Shown: positions 6,758 through 13,823 of the stretch, one piece after another
Layout: each line of letters begins with the position of its first letter
Numbering within the stretch: position 1 is the stretch's first letter
From: JAADEM01 sp965371855
GTDB taxonomy: Bacteria; Bacteroidota; Bacteroidia; Bacteroidales; Marinilabiliaceae
NCBI GenBank assembly: GCA_965371855.1
Contig: CBDUZZ010000088.1
Location: 1-15,529, forward strand
DNA: 15,529 nucleotides
Reading direction: 5' to 3'
Notes under the pieces: generated by a model
Databases searched by the model: none
What the model saw: the letters and a program-made list of their open reading frames with translations, nothing else
What the model was told of the DNA's origin: nothing
Translations under genes and position numbers: made by a program

Positions 6758-7242
6758 TCAACATCATAGTAGCAGTAGATAAAAACAACGGCATAGGTCG
6801 TAAGGGAGATCAGCTTGCCTACATCTCAGGAGACCTAAAAAGGTTTAAGGCTTTAACTATCGGCCATACAATTATTATGGGGCGCAAAACATTTGAAGCG
6901 CTGCCTAAGGGAGCCTTGCCAAACAGACGAAATGTGGTTGTTACCAAACAAAAAGATTATCATCCTGCAAATTGTGATGTGTATAATTCAATTGATGAAG
7001 CTTTGAATAGTTGTACTCCCAATGAAGAACTGTTTGTGATTGGAGGTGGTGAAATATACAAGTCATTTCTGCCTAAAGCTGATAAGATATTCCTTACTGT
7101 AATTGACCATGCTTTTGAGGGAGTGGATACCTTTTTCCCGGAAATAAAAGCCAATGAATGGAAGTTAATTGAAGAAGAGGAGCCTTATGTAGATGAAAAA
7201 TCCGGATTGTCATATGTTTATCGTACGTTAACAAGGCATTAA
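6736..7242 (+). CDS. folA: Dihydrofolate reductase
   Basis: The enzyme reduces dihydrofolate to tetrahydrofolate with NADPH and is the target of trimethoprim. The 168 residues show IIVAVDKNNGIG (10-21), the acidic active-site residue Asp33 in SGDLKRFK (equivalent to E. coli Asp27), MGRKTFE (48-54) for NADPH, LPNRRNVVVT, and FVIGGGEIY in the C-terminal half. The position matching E. coli Trp22 is Ala28 within QLAYIS. I recall this QLxYxSxDLKRFK form as common in Bacteroidales, so it is probably not a defect. The start codon and the first residues, MNLINF, come from the tandem repeat, making the N-terminus about four residues longer than in E. coli. No other ATG is available. It lies 99 bp after thyA, probably in the same operon. 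Confidence 0.97.
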   Translation: MNLINFQLNIIVAVDKNNGIGRKGDQLAYISGDLKRFKALTIGHTIIMGRKTFEALPKGALPNRRNVVVTKQKDYHPANCDVYNSIDEALNSCTPNEELFVIGGGEIYKSFLPKADKIFLTVIDHAFEGVDTFFPEIKANEWKLIEEEEPYVDEKSGLSYVYRTLTRH

Positions 7243-7343
7243 ATCTTGTGGTTATAAATGAAATAATTTGATAGTAATTAACTTTTGAAAAATAAAATTT
7301 ACTAAAAGTTGGGTAACTAGGAAATTTCAGGAAATGCAGCAAT

Positions 7344-7384
7344 CTTAAATGAACCTCACCCCCGGAGGGTGAGGTTCATTTAAG
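7344..7384. terminator. Strong 18-bp hairpin between convergent folA and DUF4838 genes
   Basis: CTTAAATGAACCTCACCC (7344-7361) and GGGTGAGGTTCATTTAAG (7367-7384) pair perfectly around CCGGA. The hairpin sits between two convergent genes, 12 bp from the DUF4838 stop, and could end transcription from both sides, although neither side has a clear T run. Its CCTCACCC core resembles the hairpins at the right end of the window, so it may be a member of a mobile or REP-like palindrome family used as a terminator. Confidence 0.65.
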
Positions 7385-7395
7385 TTGAAAGGGAT

Positions 7396-9636
7396 TTATT
7401 TTACCTGAACCTCATCAATAAATATCCATGAAGGCAAACCCGTACCGTGATGCCAGACAGGTGGGGTTTTCATGTTTCGTGCTTTTACTTTAATATAACG
7501 GGCCTTTACCGTAGAGAATTTTGCATTATAATATTGAATGTCATTGATTTTGCTATCCCTTGTCAATGGTCGTTTGTTCCTCACTCTTTTTATTAATGAG
7601 TAATTTTTGCCGTTTTTGGAATAGTAAAAAGATACATCCAAAGGAAAGAATACGAGGTGGTTTACAACCTGTAGAAACGCTGTCGATATTTCGGAAACAT
7701 CCGTGATTTTTTCAAGGTCGATTACTGCATCCAGACTGTTACCTTCAAATCCTAACCAGTTGGCATAAAAGCTTGGCCCTCCAAAAGCACCATCGGTTAA
7801 TGCCTGAGGGTTTTCTTCAGCATATTTTTTAGGTTTAGTAAGCAGGTTTACAGGTTTATTATATGCAATGTTTTTTTGCTTTGCTCTGTCAATAGTTTGG
7901 TTATACAATTCAATATACTCTTCGACTGTGTATCTCATTTCATTAAGCAACACAATATCGGACTCTTTACAGTTATTTTCAAAACGGGTTAATCTGTCAG
8001 TAAGTTTCTTTGGAACTCGTGCTTCGCGATTACTTTCATTAACAGTCAGCCTGAAATTATCTGAAACATTTTGTTTTGATGCTTCCAGAATAGCATAATC
8101 AACACTAAGGCGGGCAGTTCTTACACGCTTCAAAATCCCAGATTTGTCTTTCACACTGTTTTCAGCCTCATCATACCAACTGTCGTAAAGTTGCAACAAT
8201 TCAGGTTTCAGGAATGAGTTAAATGCCTGTGACGGATCACCATAAAGAAACAGAAAGAATTTATCATCTTTTCTTATTTCAGCGTGGATACGATCAATAT
8301 AACTTTTAACATAAAGTGCTGCATCCTGATAATAATTATTCAGAAAATCATTCATTAAGCTATCTGTGTTAACATCAGGGTTCCATAGCAATTTTGCAGT
8401 CAGGTACGAGCGAAGTTCAAACAGTTCGCTTGGATTATGACTATGCTGTTCAAATACCCATTTTGCATTGTTATCCCGGAATAGTTGAATGTTGGGCTGC
8501 AAAGTATAGATATTAGGGAAAGGAGCCAGAAAATTAGTGAACTGTGTTGTGTAATCCCAGATGCGGACATTTTGGGTGATCTCTCCCCACTCTTTCAGAT
8601 CATTAGCAAAATCAATGCATTTTTCTGCAATGGATGCACTTCGGTCGCACTCAATGGAGCAGAGTGTTATCAGCACATTCTTCTCAGGTTTAATATTTGT
8701 CGGGGCTTTTCGTGTGTACTGATATGCTAATGTTGATATCTGTTTATCCGGGAACTCTTTTGCCATTTTGTTTACAAACCAGATTACTGAACCGGCAGGT
8801 GAACCTTCCTTTGTATCAATTGCCTTACACTTCTCACATTGGCAATATTGCGTATTGTCATTCTGGCTCACGCTTATCACATTGGATTCAGGGTATTGCT
8901 CAATCAATGCAGCAACTTCATTTTTTACCAACTCAAAAATTTTGGGATTAGTAAGGCATAATTGAGTGGGAACACGCCTGCCGTTACGTAATGCAAAATA
9001 TTCAGGATGTGTTTTGAAATATTTTTCTTCCGGGATGAACCTGTGAAATGTATGCACTCTGGCACCAGGCACATAGCCGGGAAAGGCTTCTGTTGTAACC
9101 TTTTGCTTGTTTGCAAATTCAGGAAAGTTGTAAAACAATTTCGAATGAACAGTTCTGGTTGTTATTGGCGGTATGTATTTGTAATTCAATTTTTCAGGAA
9201 TGTCAATGCTTTTTTTCTTAGGAATTATTTCCGCTGTTGGTGTAAGAAATCTCACTCCAAGGTAATGCTCGATAAAAGAATAAACAGAATATAGTGTGCT
9301 CAAACTGTTTCCACCTCCGATATAAATATTGTCAGCTTTTGTTGTGTGCCAAATCTCATTTGGGTCTTTTATGGATTTCGGATTCGCTTCTATTCCTATG
9401 TAGATCGCCTCTCTCTGAAAATCCTTATTTGAAGTATTTGTAACAGGCAGTTCAACATTAGTAGTTAATTTAATGTATTTCTGTAATTCAGAAGCAGCTT
9501 TTAACATTAGGCTGTCAGGTGTTTCCGGAATAACAATAGTATATTCACTCTGTCCGTTTTTTACTAATGACAAATGACTTTCCCGGCAACCAAAGAAAAT
9601 AATTACAAATAGAAAAAAGGGAATAATCCGTTTCAT
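7396..9636 (-). CDS. DUF4838 domain lipoprotein with C-terminal discoidin-like domain (probable glycan-acting protein)
   Basis: The 746-residue protein begins with a lipoprotein signal ending FFGC (Cys17). Residues about 30-150 resemble the alpha/beta N-terminal domain found ahead of GH67 and GH20-type catalytic barrels (TIVIPE, AASELQKYI, LGVRFLTPT). Residues about 160-510 fit DUF4838, including SVSQND and the cysteine cluster CQCEKC (Cys265, 267, 270), followed by EGSPAGSVIWFVNKMA. Residues about 600-746 resemble an F5/8-type C (discoidin-like) domain (ALTDGAFGG, SWIFIDEVQV) of the kind often found at the end of Bacteroidota hexosaminidases. The reaction is not established as far as I know; a barrel-type glycosidase or glycan-binding role is inferred. 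It follows the sulfatase gene by 58 bp on the same strand, so both probably act on one sulfated glycan at the cell surface or in the periplasm. Confidence 0.85.
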   Translation of the reverse strand: MKRIIPFFLFVIIFFGCRESHLSLVKNGQSEYTIVIPETPDSLMLKAASELQKYIKLTTNVELPVTNTSNKDFQREAIYIGIEANPKSIKDPNEIWHTTKADNIYIGGGNSLSTLYSVYSFIEHYLGVRFLTPTAEIIPKKKSIDIPEKLNYKYIPPITTRTVHSKLFYNFPEFANKQKVTTEAFPGYVPGARVHTFHRFIPEEKYFKTHPEYFALRNGRRVPTQLCLTNPKIFELVKNEVAALIEQYPESNVISVSQNDNTQYCQCEKCKAIDTKEGSPAGSVIWFVNKMAKEFPDKQISTLAYQYTRKAPTNIKPEKNVLITLCSIECDRSASIAEKCIDFANDLKEWGEITQNVRIWDYTTQFTNFLAPFPNIYTLQPNIQLFRDNNAKWVFEQHSHNPSELFELRSYLTAKLLWNPDVNTDSLMNDFLNNYYQDAALYVKSYIDRIHAEIRKDDKFFLFLYGDPSQAFNSFLKPELLQLYDSWYDEAENSVKDKSGILKRVRTARLSVDYAILEASKQNVSDNFRLTVNESNREARVPKKLTDRLTRFENNCKESDIVLLNEMRYTVEEYIELYNQTIDRAKQKNIAYNKPVNLLTKPKKYAEENPQALTDGAFGGPSFYANWLGFEGNSLDAVIDLEKITDVSEISTAFLQVVNHLVFFPLDVSFYYSKNGKNYSLIKRVRNKRPLTRDSKINDIQYYNAKFSTVKARYIKVKARNMKTPPVWHHGTGLPSWIFIDEVQVK

Positions 9637-9694
9637 AACCTTGTTTTTTTTATTTTTATAAAATTAAACAAATTCATCGACAGTCCATAACCTT

Positions 9695-11260
9695 TTATTT
9701 CCAATACCCCTCAAAAATCTCTTTCATCAGCGGATATTTCTTATCGTTATCACCCGATAACTCCCTTTGTCTCTTTAACTCAATCTTCATCTCATTTATG
9801 ATATCTACATAAGTGGAATCATTATATGCATTATGGTTTTCGTGCGGATCTTTTTTAAGGTCATAAAACTCCCATGCCGGCTCAGTACTCTCTTTTGAAG
9901 AGCCGGTCATATCCAATGATTGTCCGTAAAAAAGTATTAGTTTATATCTGGAATTTCTAATGCCGAAATGTGCCGGACGAACAGGGTAGTTTTGCCAATA
10001 TCTGTAGTATGCTGCTTCTCTCCAGTTATCAGGAGTGTCACCTTTAAGATTATTCCGGAAACTTCTGCCCTGCATAGAAGCCGGCAATTTAACTCCTGCA
10101 TAATCTGCAAAGAGGGCAGAAAAATCGATATTCAGAATAATATCATCCAGCCGTTTTCCTGCGGCAATCTCTTTCGGATATCGTATTACAAAAGGCATAC
10201 GAAGAGACTCTTCATAGATTAGTCGTTTGTCGAAGAAGCCATGCTCACCAAGGAAATATCCTTGATCAGCAGTATAGATAACCACTGTGTTTTTGGCCAT
10301 TCCTGTTTTTTCAAGATAATCAAGTAGTTTCCCGATGTTATCATCTATGGCAGCCCCACACCGGAGAAAGTCTTTTACAAACTTCTGATAAATCTTCTTT
10401 CGTGCTGTTACACTGTCAAGCCCTTCTGTGTAAAAAGGTAGTCCGGGATATTTGCACCACCATTTATCAGGAGCATCAGAGGCTTGTTTGTATCGCCAAC
10501 CAAGATTTTCTAATTTCTGACCGATGAAAGTACGGCCTGTGGTTTTTGGTGAAAAATCATAGAGGCTTTTAGGTTCAGGCAATTCTACATTTTCATACAA
10601 CTCTTTAAACCGATCAGGATAATCAAATGGTTCATGAGTGGCTTTAAAATGAGTCATCAATAAAAAAGGTTGTGAATGAGAGACGGAGTCAAGCCAGTTG
10701 ATGGCAAGGTCTGTAATCACATCGGTAGAAAACCCTTTGTGCACATCCCAATTTTTTGGTGGTTTATGAAAGTTTTTTGCTGTTTTTAGTATTGGATCCC
10801 AGTAGCGTCCCTGATCGTTAAGTACATTGTAATAATCAAAACCTACCGGTTCTTTTTTAAGATGCCATTTTCCGATGATTGCTGTTTGGTAACCTGCCTT
10901 GTGTAACAACTTAGCAATGTTCATACTGTCAGGACTTAAAGCATCCGACAAAGTATAAACACCATTCCGGTTACTGTACTGTCCGGTAAGAATAGCTGCC
11001 CTGCTTGGCACACATATAGAGTTTGTACAAAAAACATTGTCAAGCACCATCCCCTCATCAGCAAGCCTTTTAATGTTTGGTGCATGAACATAATCTTTAA
11101 GCACCCCTCCGTATACTCCCCATGCCTGAGATGTGTGATCATCCGATAGTATGAAAAGGATATTGGGTCTCTTCTCTGTTTTCTCTTTTTGCTTAAAAGT
11201 GCAGTTGTGGAGGGTTAAAACTATCAGTAAAAATAGTCCGTATTTAATTATGGTTTTCAT
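9695..11260 (-). CDS. S1-family sulfatase (formylglycine-dependent), exported
   Basis: The enzyme hydrolyses sulfate esters of glycans. The 521 residues start with a hydrophobic signal ending LHNC (Cys20), an imperfect lipobox, so a lipoprotein or secreted form is likely. PNILFILSDDHTSQ places metal ligands at Asp40/Asp41. CVPSRAAILTG is the Cys-type sulfatase signature, with Cys83 to be converted to formylglycine. GKWH (130-133) and TADQG (330-334, Asp332) complete the active site, and the C-terminus has the usual EFYDLKKDPHE. All key residues are present and the length is normal. The GFDYYNVLNDQGRYWDP segment recalls the S1_11 N-acetylglucosamine-6-sulfatase group, but that is a weak guess. 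The maturase needed for formylglycine is not in the window. It is the first gene of a pair with DUF4838, and a MITE-like element lies 59 bp upstream of its start. Confidence 0.95.
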   Translation of the reverse strand: MKTIIKYGLFLLIVLTLHNCTFKQKEKTEKRPNILFILSDDHTSQAWGVYGGVLKDYVHAPNIKRLADEGMVLDNVFCTNSICVPSRAAILTGQYSNRNGVYTLSDALSPDSMNIAKLLHKAGYQTAIIGKWHLKKEPVGFDYYNVLNDQGRYWDPILKTAKNFHKPPKNWDVHKGFSTDVITDLAINWLDSVSHSQPFLLMTHFKATHEPFDYPDRFKELYENVELPEPKSLYDFSPKTTGRTFIGQKLENLGWRYKQASDAPDKWWCKYPGLPFYTEGLDSVTARKKIYQKFVKDFLRCGAAIDDNIGKLLDYLEKTGMAKNTVVIYTADQGYFLGEHGFFDKRLIYEESLRMPFVIRYPKEIAAGKRLDDIILNIDFSALFADYAGVKLPASMQGRSFRNNLKGDTPDNWREAAYYRYWQNYPVRPAHFGIRNSRYKLILFYGQSLDMTGSSKESTEPAWEFYDLKKDPHENHNAYNDSTYVDIINEMKIELKRQRELSGDNDKKYPLMKEIFEGYWK

Positions 11261-11319
11261 ACGATAATCTATTTTAATAAATATATTGCATAAATCTATT
11301 AAAATTCAGCTTCTTCTCC

Positions 11320-11464
11320 TAATTAGTACTTGCAAGAAAACTAAATGTTTGTACGTCATTGCGAGGAGGAACGACGAAGCAATCTCCTGAATTACAGATT
11401 GCTTCACTTCGTTCGTAATGACGTTTCATGAATATTCATAGAGTTTTCTTGCAAGTACTAATTA
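11320..11464. mobile_element. MITE-like element with perfect 23-bp terminal inverted repeats
   Basis: Bases 11320-11342, beginning TAATTAGTACTTGCAAG, are the exact reverse complement of 11442-11464. The 145-bp unit has no coding capacity, is bounded by the inverted repeats, and lies between two genes on the minus strand, which fits a miniature inverted-repeat transposable element. No long target duplication is seen. The terminal TA on both sides could be a TA target site. The interior holds a separate imperfect palindrome. The element separates the L,D-transpeptidase gene from the sulfatase gene and could affect transcription between them. Confidence 0.6.
11353..11424. repeat. Imperfect 72-bp palindrome of the GTCATTGCGAGGAG type
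   Basis: ACGTCATTGCGAGGAGG at the left pairs with CGTAATGACGT at the right, and GAAGCAATCT pairs with AGATTGCTTC near the middle; the arms differ by a bulge of about 4 nt. I recall GTCATTGCGAGGAG...GAAGCAATCTC palindromes as dispersed intergenic repeats in unrelated bacteria, including Bacteroidota. Here it is nested inside a longer inverted-repeat element. Confidence 0.65.
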
Positions 11465-11537
11465 CTAATCTTGTATAAATTCAGGAGAGAATAAAAACAT
11501 GTCAAACTATTAATCTGTATTCAATAAGAGTTCATTC

Positions 11538-13187
11538 TCAATTCTTAAGCTTTTTATAGATTACAGGTTTGTTAAGCTCTTTAAGCACCTCAGGGTCTCG
11601 GTCATAAATGTCTTTGTTGAAGAATACCGTTTTAGTGTCAGCTCCTGCAGTCCAGTACAGAATAAGGATATCAATTGGTTTTTTAAGTGGAATGTTTGTT
11701 GTTTCTCCTGACCTTAAAACTTCTTTAATTCTCTTCATGTCCCATCCATGTGAGCCCATAAGACTCAGCATAAGATCCCATTTTTTATCAAGTCGCAAAC
11801 AGCCATGACTGAAAGCCCTCTCCTCCCTTGAAAAGAGACTTCGGGCAGGAGTGTCGTGAATACACACATGATATTTATTGGGAAAAATAAACTTAATCTG
11901 TCCTAATGAGTTTTTTGGGCCGGGATTCTGTCTGATGGTAAAGGGAAAATAGCGTTCTGAATATTTACTGAAATCAATTAAATATGGATCCTGCTCTTCA
12001 CCTTTTCTGTTCATTATTATCATATTGTGTTTTTCAAGATAAGAGGAATCTTTTTTTAATATTAGTAATACCTCTTTTGTGGCGATATTGTAAGTAAGAG
12101 TCCAGGTAGGATTAAGTACTATGTATTTCATCTGACCTCTGAAGATAGGAGTCTTATGAATATGTTTTCCTACTATCACCCTTGAGAAAAATACGATTGA
12201 ATCATTTTTAATTCTCCTCAAATCAAACCCTGCAATATTAGCCACTAAAAAATCATCAGGGATTTTATATCCTACCCATCTTGTTCTCTCAAGGTTTATC
12301 CTGAGCTGATCTATCCTCTCTTCCACAGGTACATTCATCATATCAAGAGTACCTTTACCTACTTTACCATCCTTATTCAGATTGTGACGATACTGGAAGT
12401 GCTTTACGGCTTTTTCAAGTTCTGTGTCAAAGATGCTCGGATTTTCAACGGAAAGTTGCCCGGGCAGGTCGCCTGTTATTGCCAGATATTTTCTTAGAAT
12501 AACAACTCTGGAGTCAGTCATGCCGGGTTTTAACGTTTCACCTTCCGGTATTTTAGGCCAACCTCCGTGAGATGCAATTTTGCGATAGTGCTCCAGACTT
12601 TTCCCAAGGTATCGGTACATATTAATGTCCGGTTTCAAATTTAAAATCGCATCTTTCACATTCTTCTTTAGCAATACTTCTTTTAGTCTATCAACATCAT
12701 TTGCAGGGATTTTATTCAGGGGGATATCCAATCCGGGTCGTATCTTCGACTGCTCTACTTTTCCAATAATCAGATGGCGTGCATAAAGCAGTATTCCGTC
12801 AGTCATTAGCAAATCGATGTCTGCAAGTTTTGCCAGATCAGGTTTCTTCGTATTTCTCACCTCTTCCATTAACCTCTTTATCCTTGACAGGTGGTAATCA
12901 TCAGGGCTAAGACCATCATTAACTGCATCTTCAAGACACTCCAGTAGTTCATTTCTGTTTGTTGAGTCCGACCATGCAGGCCGGTAATTATCAGATTTGT
13001 AGAAATCAGGCAATATATCCTGTGATAAAAGAATAATGCTATCAGCTGCAATTATACTGTCGGCAGCACCGACTTCTATCTTCTCTTCAATAAAACTTTC
13101 TAAAGCAATAAGTTCCGATGTAGGTTTCGTACAACTTATTACCGCTATCAACAGTATTAGCAGACTGATGTAAACAAACTTTTTCAT
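11538..13187 (-). CDS. YcbB-type L,D-transpeptidase, lipoprotein
   Basis: Such enzymes make 3-3 cross-links in peptidoglycan (or attach proteins to it) by a Cys mechanism that penicillins do not block. The 549 residues start with a lipoprotein signal ending VISC (Cys19), placing the enzyme in the periplasm. A scaffold domain of the YcbB type (YRPAWSD at 69-75, DGLSPDDYH at 91-99) is followed by a peptidoglycan-binding domain (AVKHFQYRHNLNKDGKVGKGT, about 260-280). The YkuD catalytic domain follows: VLNPTWTLT, then HDTP (His444), and SHGCLRL with the nucleophile Cys463. Length and domain order match the YcbB/LdtD family. The gene is divergent from the blaI-M56 pair across 255 bp, so shared control by wall stress is plausible. 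No clear promoter is seen on this strand. Confidence 0.95.
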   Translation of the reverse strand: MKKFVYISLLILLIAVISCTKPTSELIALESFIEEKIEVGAADSIIAADSIILLSQDILPDFYKSDNYRPAWSDSTNRNELLECLEDAVNDGLSPDDYHLSRIKRLMEEVRNTKKPDLAKLADIDLLMTDGILLYARHLIIGKVEQSKIRPGLDIPLNKIPANDVDRLKEVLLKKNVKDAILNLKPDINMYRYLGKSLEHYRKIASHGGWPKIPEGETLKPGMTDSRVVILRKYLAITGDLPGQLSVENPSIFDTELEKAVKHFQYRHNLNKDGKVGKGTLDMMNVPVEERIDQLRINLERTRWVGYKIPDDFLVANIAGFDLRRIKNDSIVFFSRVIVGKHIHKTPIFRGQMKYIVLNPTWTLTYNIATKEVLLILKKDSSYLEKHNMIIMNRKGEEQDPYLIDFSKYSERYFPFTIRQNPGPKNSLGQIKFIFPNKYHVCIHDTPARSLFSREERAFSHGCLRLDKKWDLMLSLMGSHGWDMKRIKEVLRSGETTNIPLKKPIDILILYWTAGADTKTVFFNKDIYDRDPEVLKELNKPVIYKKLKN

Positions 13188-13334
13188 GTGTTTATAATTT
13201 ACTAAACAGCTAACACAGAGGCACTGAGATACAGAATGTTTTTTTATTCGTGCAACCTGTGGTCATTTTAATCTTTACTAATAAAACAGCTTAATATCTA
13301 TATTTGTTTTACTCGTAAATATTAACATTTATTA

Positions 13335-13388
13335 ACTATAGATATCGTATATTCACTATATATATAGTTGGTAAACTAAATATATAGT
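13335..13388. promoter_or_regulatory. Three operator-like sites spaced 20 bp apart, probable BlaI-type operators
   Basis: ACTATAGATATCGT (13335-13348), ACTATATATATAGT (13355-13368) and ACTAAATATATAGT (13375-13388) start exactly 20 bp apart. The middle copy is a perfect 14-bp palindrome, the right copy differs from symmetry at one pair, and the left copy has two changes from the middle one. The middle site covers the -33 element and the right site fills the spacer of the blaI promoter, so bound repressor would block RNA polymerase. A BlaI-type repressor is a winged-helix dimer and its gene follows directly, so autoregulation is the obvious reading. The sequence differs from the staphylococcal TACA/TGTA operators. 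Confidence 0.65.
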
Positions 13389-13398
13389 ATTACATTTG
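13368..13398 (+). promoter_or_regulatory. Promoter of the blaI-M56 operon
   Basis: TTG (13368-13370) is followed by 20 bp and then TACATTTG (13391-13398), an exact TAnnTTTG -7 box with acceptable spacing for Bacteroidota. Transcription should start near 13405, giving a leader of about 38 nt. Two operator-like sites overlap it. Confidence 0.7.
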
Positions 13399-13442
13399 AT
13401 GTGTAAATAGATTTTTTACTATTCATAAATCAATTAAAAGTT

Positions 13443-13823
13443 ATGAAAACACTAACAAAAGCAGAAGAAGAGATCATGCACATTTTGTGGGAGCTTGAGA
13501 GAACATTAGTCAGGGATATATTGGAAAGACTACCAGAGCCAAAACCTGCCTACAATACGGTTTCGACGGTTGTGAGAGTTTTGGAAAAAAAAGGCTTTGT
13601 GGGACACAAAGCTTATGGTACTACTTATGAATACTTTCCGTTGATAACGAAAAAGGAGTATACAAAATTTCATTTTGGAGAATTTATGGAGAAGTATTTT
13701 AACAACTCTGTTTCGCAGCTTGCATCATTTTTCACCAATGAAAATAAGCTAACTATGACGGAGCTACAAGAACTAATGAATGAAATAAAAAAAGGTATTG
13801 ATAACAAGGAGGAAAAATCATGA
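13443..13823 (+). CDS. BlaI/MecI/CopY-family transcriptional repressor
   Basis: This is a cytoplasmic DNA-binding dimer that represses its own operon and often cell-wall or resistance genes until it is cleaved or released. At 126 residues it has the usual length. LTKAEEEIMHILWELE (4-19) is the first helix pair, PAYNTVSTVVRVLEKKGFV (about 35-53) is the recognition helix with the conserved NTV, and GTTYEYFPLI (59-68) is the wing. The C-terminal helices (FNNSVSQLASFF, LTMTELQELMNEI) form the dimerisation region. The stop overlaps the next start by 4 bp (ATGA), coupling it to the M56 protease. Its promoter holds three phased operator-like sites. The name blaI is not used because no beta-lactamase gene is present. 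Confidence 0.93.
   Translation: MKTLTKAEEEIMHILWELERTLVRDILERLPEPKPAYNTVSTVVRVLEKKGFVGHKAYGTTYEYFPLITKKEYTKFHFGEFMEKYFNNSVSQLASFFTNENKLTMTELQELMNEIKKGIDNKEEKS

Noticed and set aside
8485..9294. Several plus-strand ORFs inside the DUF4838 gene
   Set aside because: They are antisense to a long, well supported coding sequence and have no recognisable domains.
11311..11500. CRISPR array suggested by repeated short motifs
   Set aside because: The motifs are inverted, not direct, repeats and there are no regularly spaced spacers.
13188..13330. Possible minus-strand promoter for the L,D-transpeptidase gene (TTG-N21-TATCTCAG)
   Set aside because: The -7 box matches the consensus poorly; no TAnnTTTG exists on this strand in the interval.
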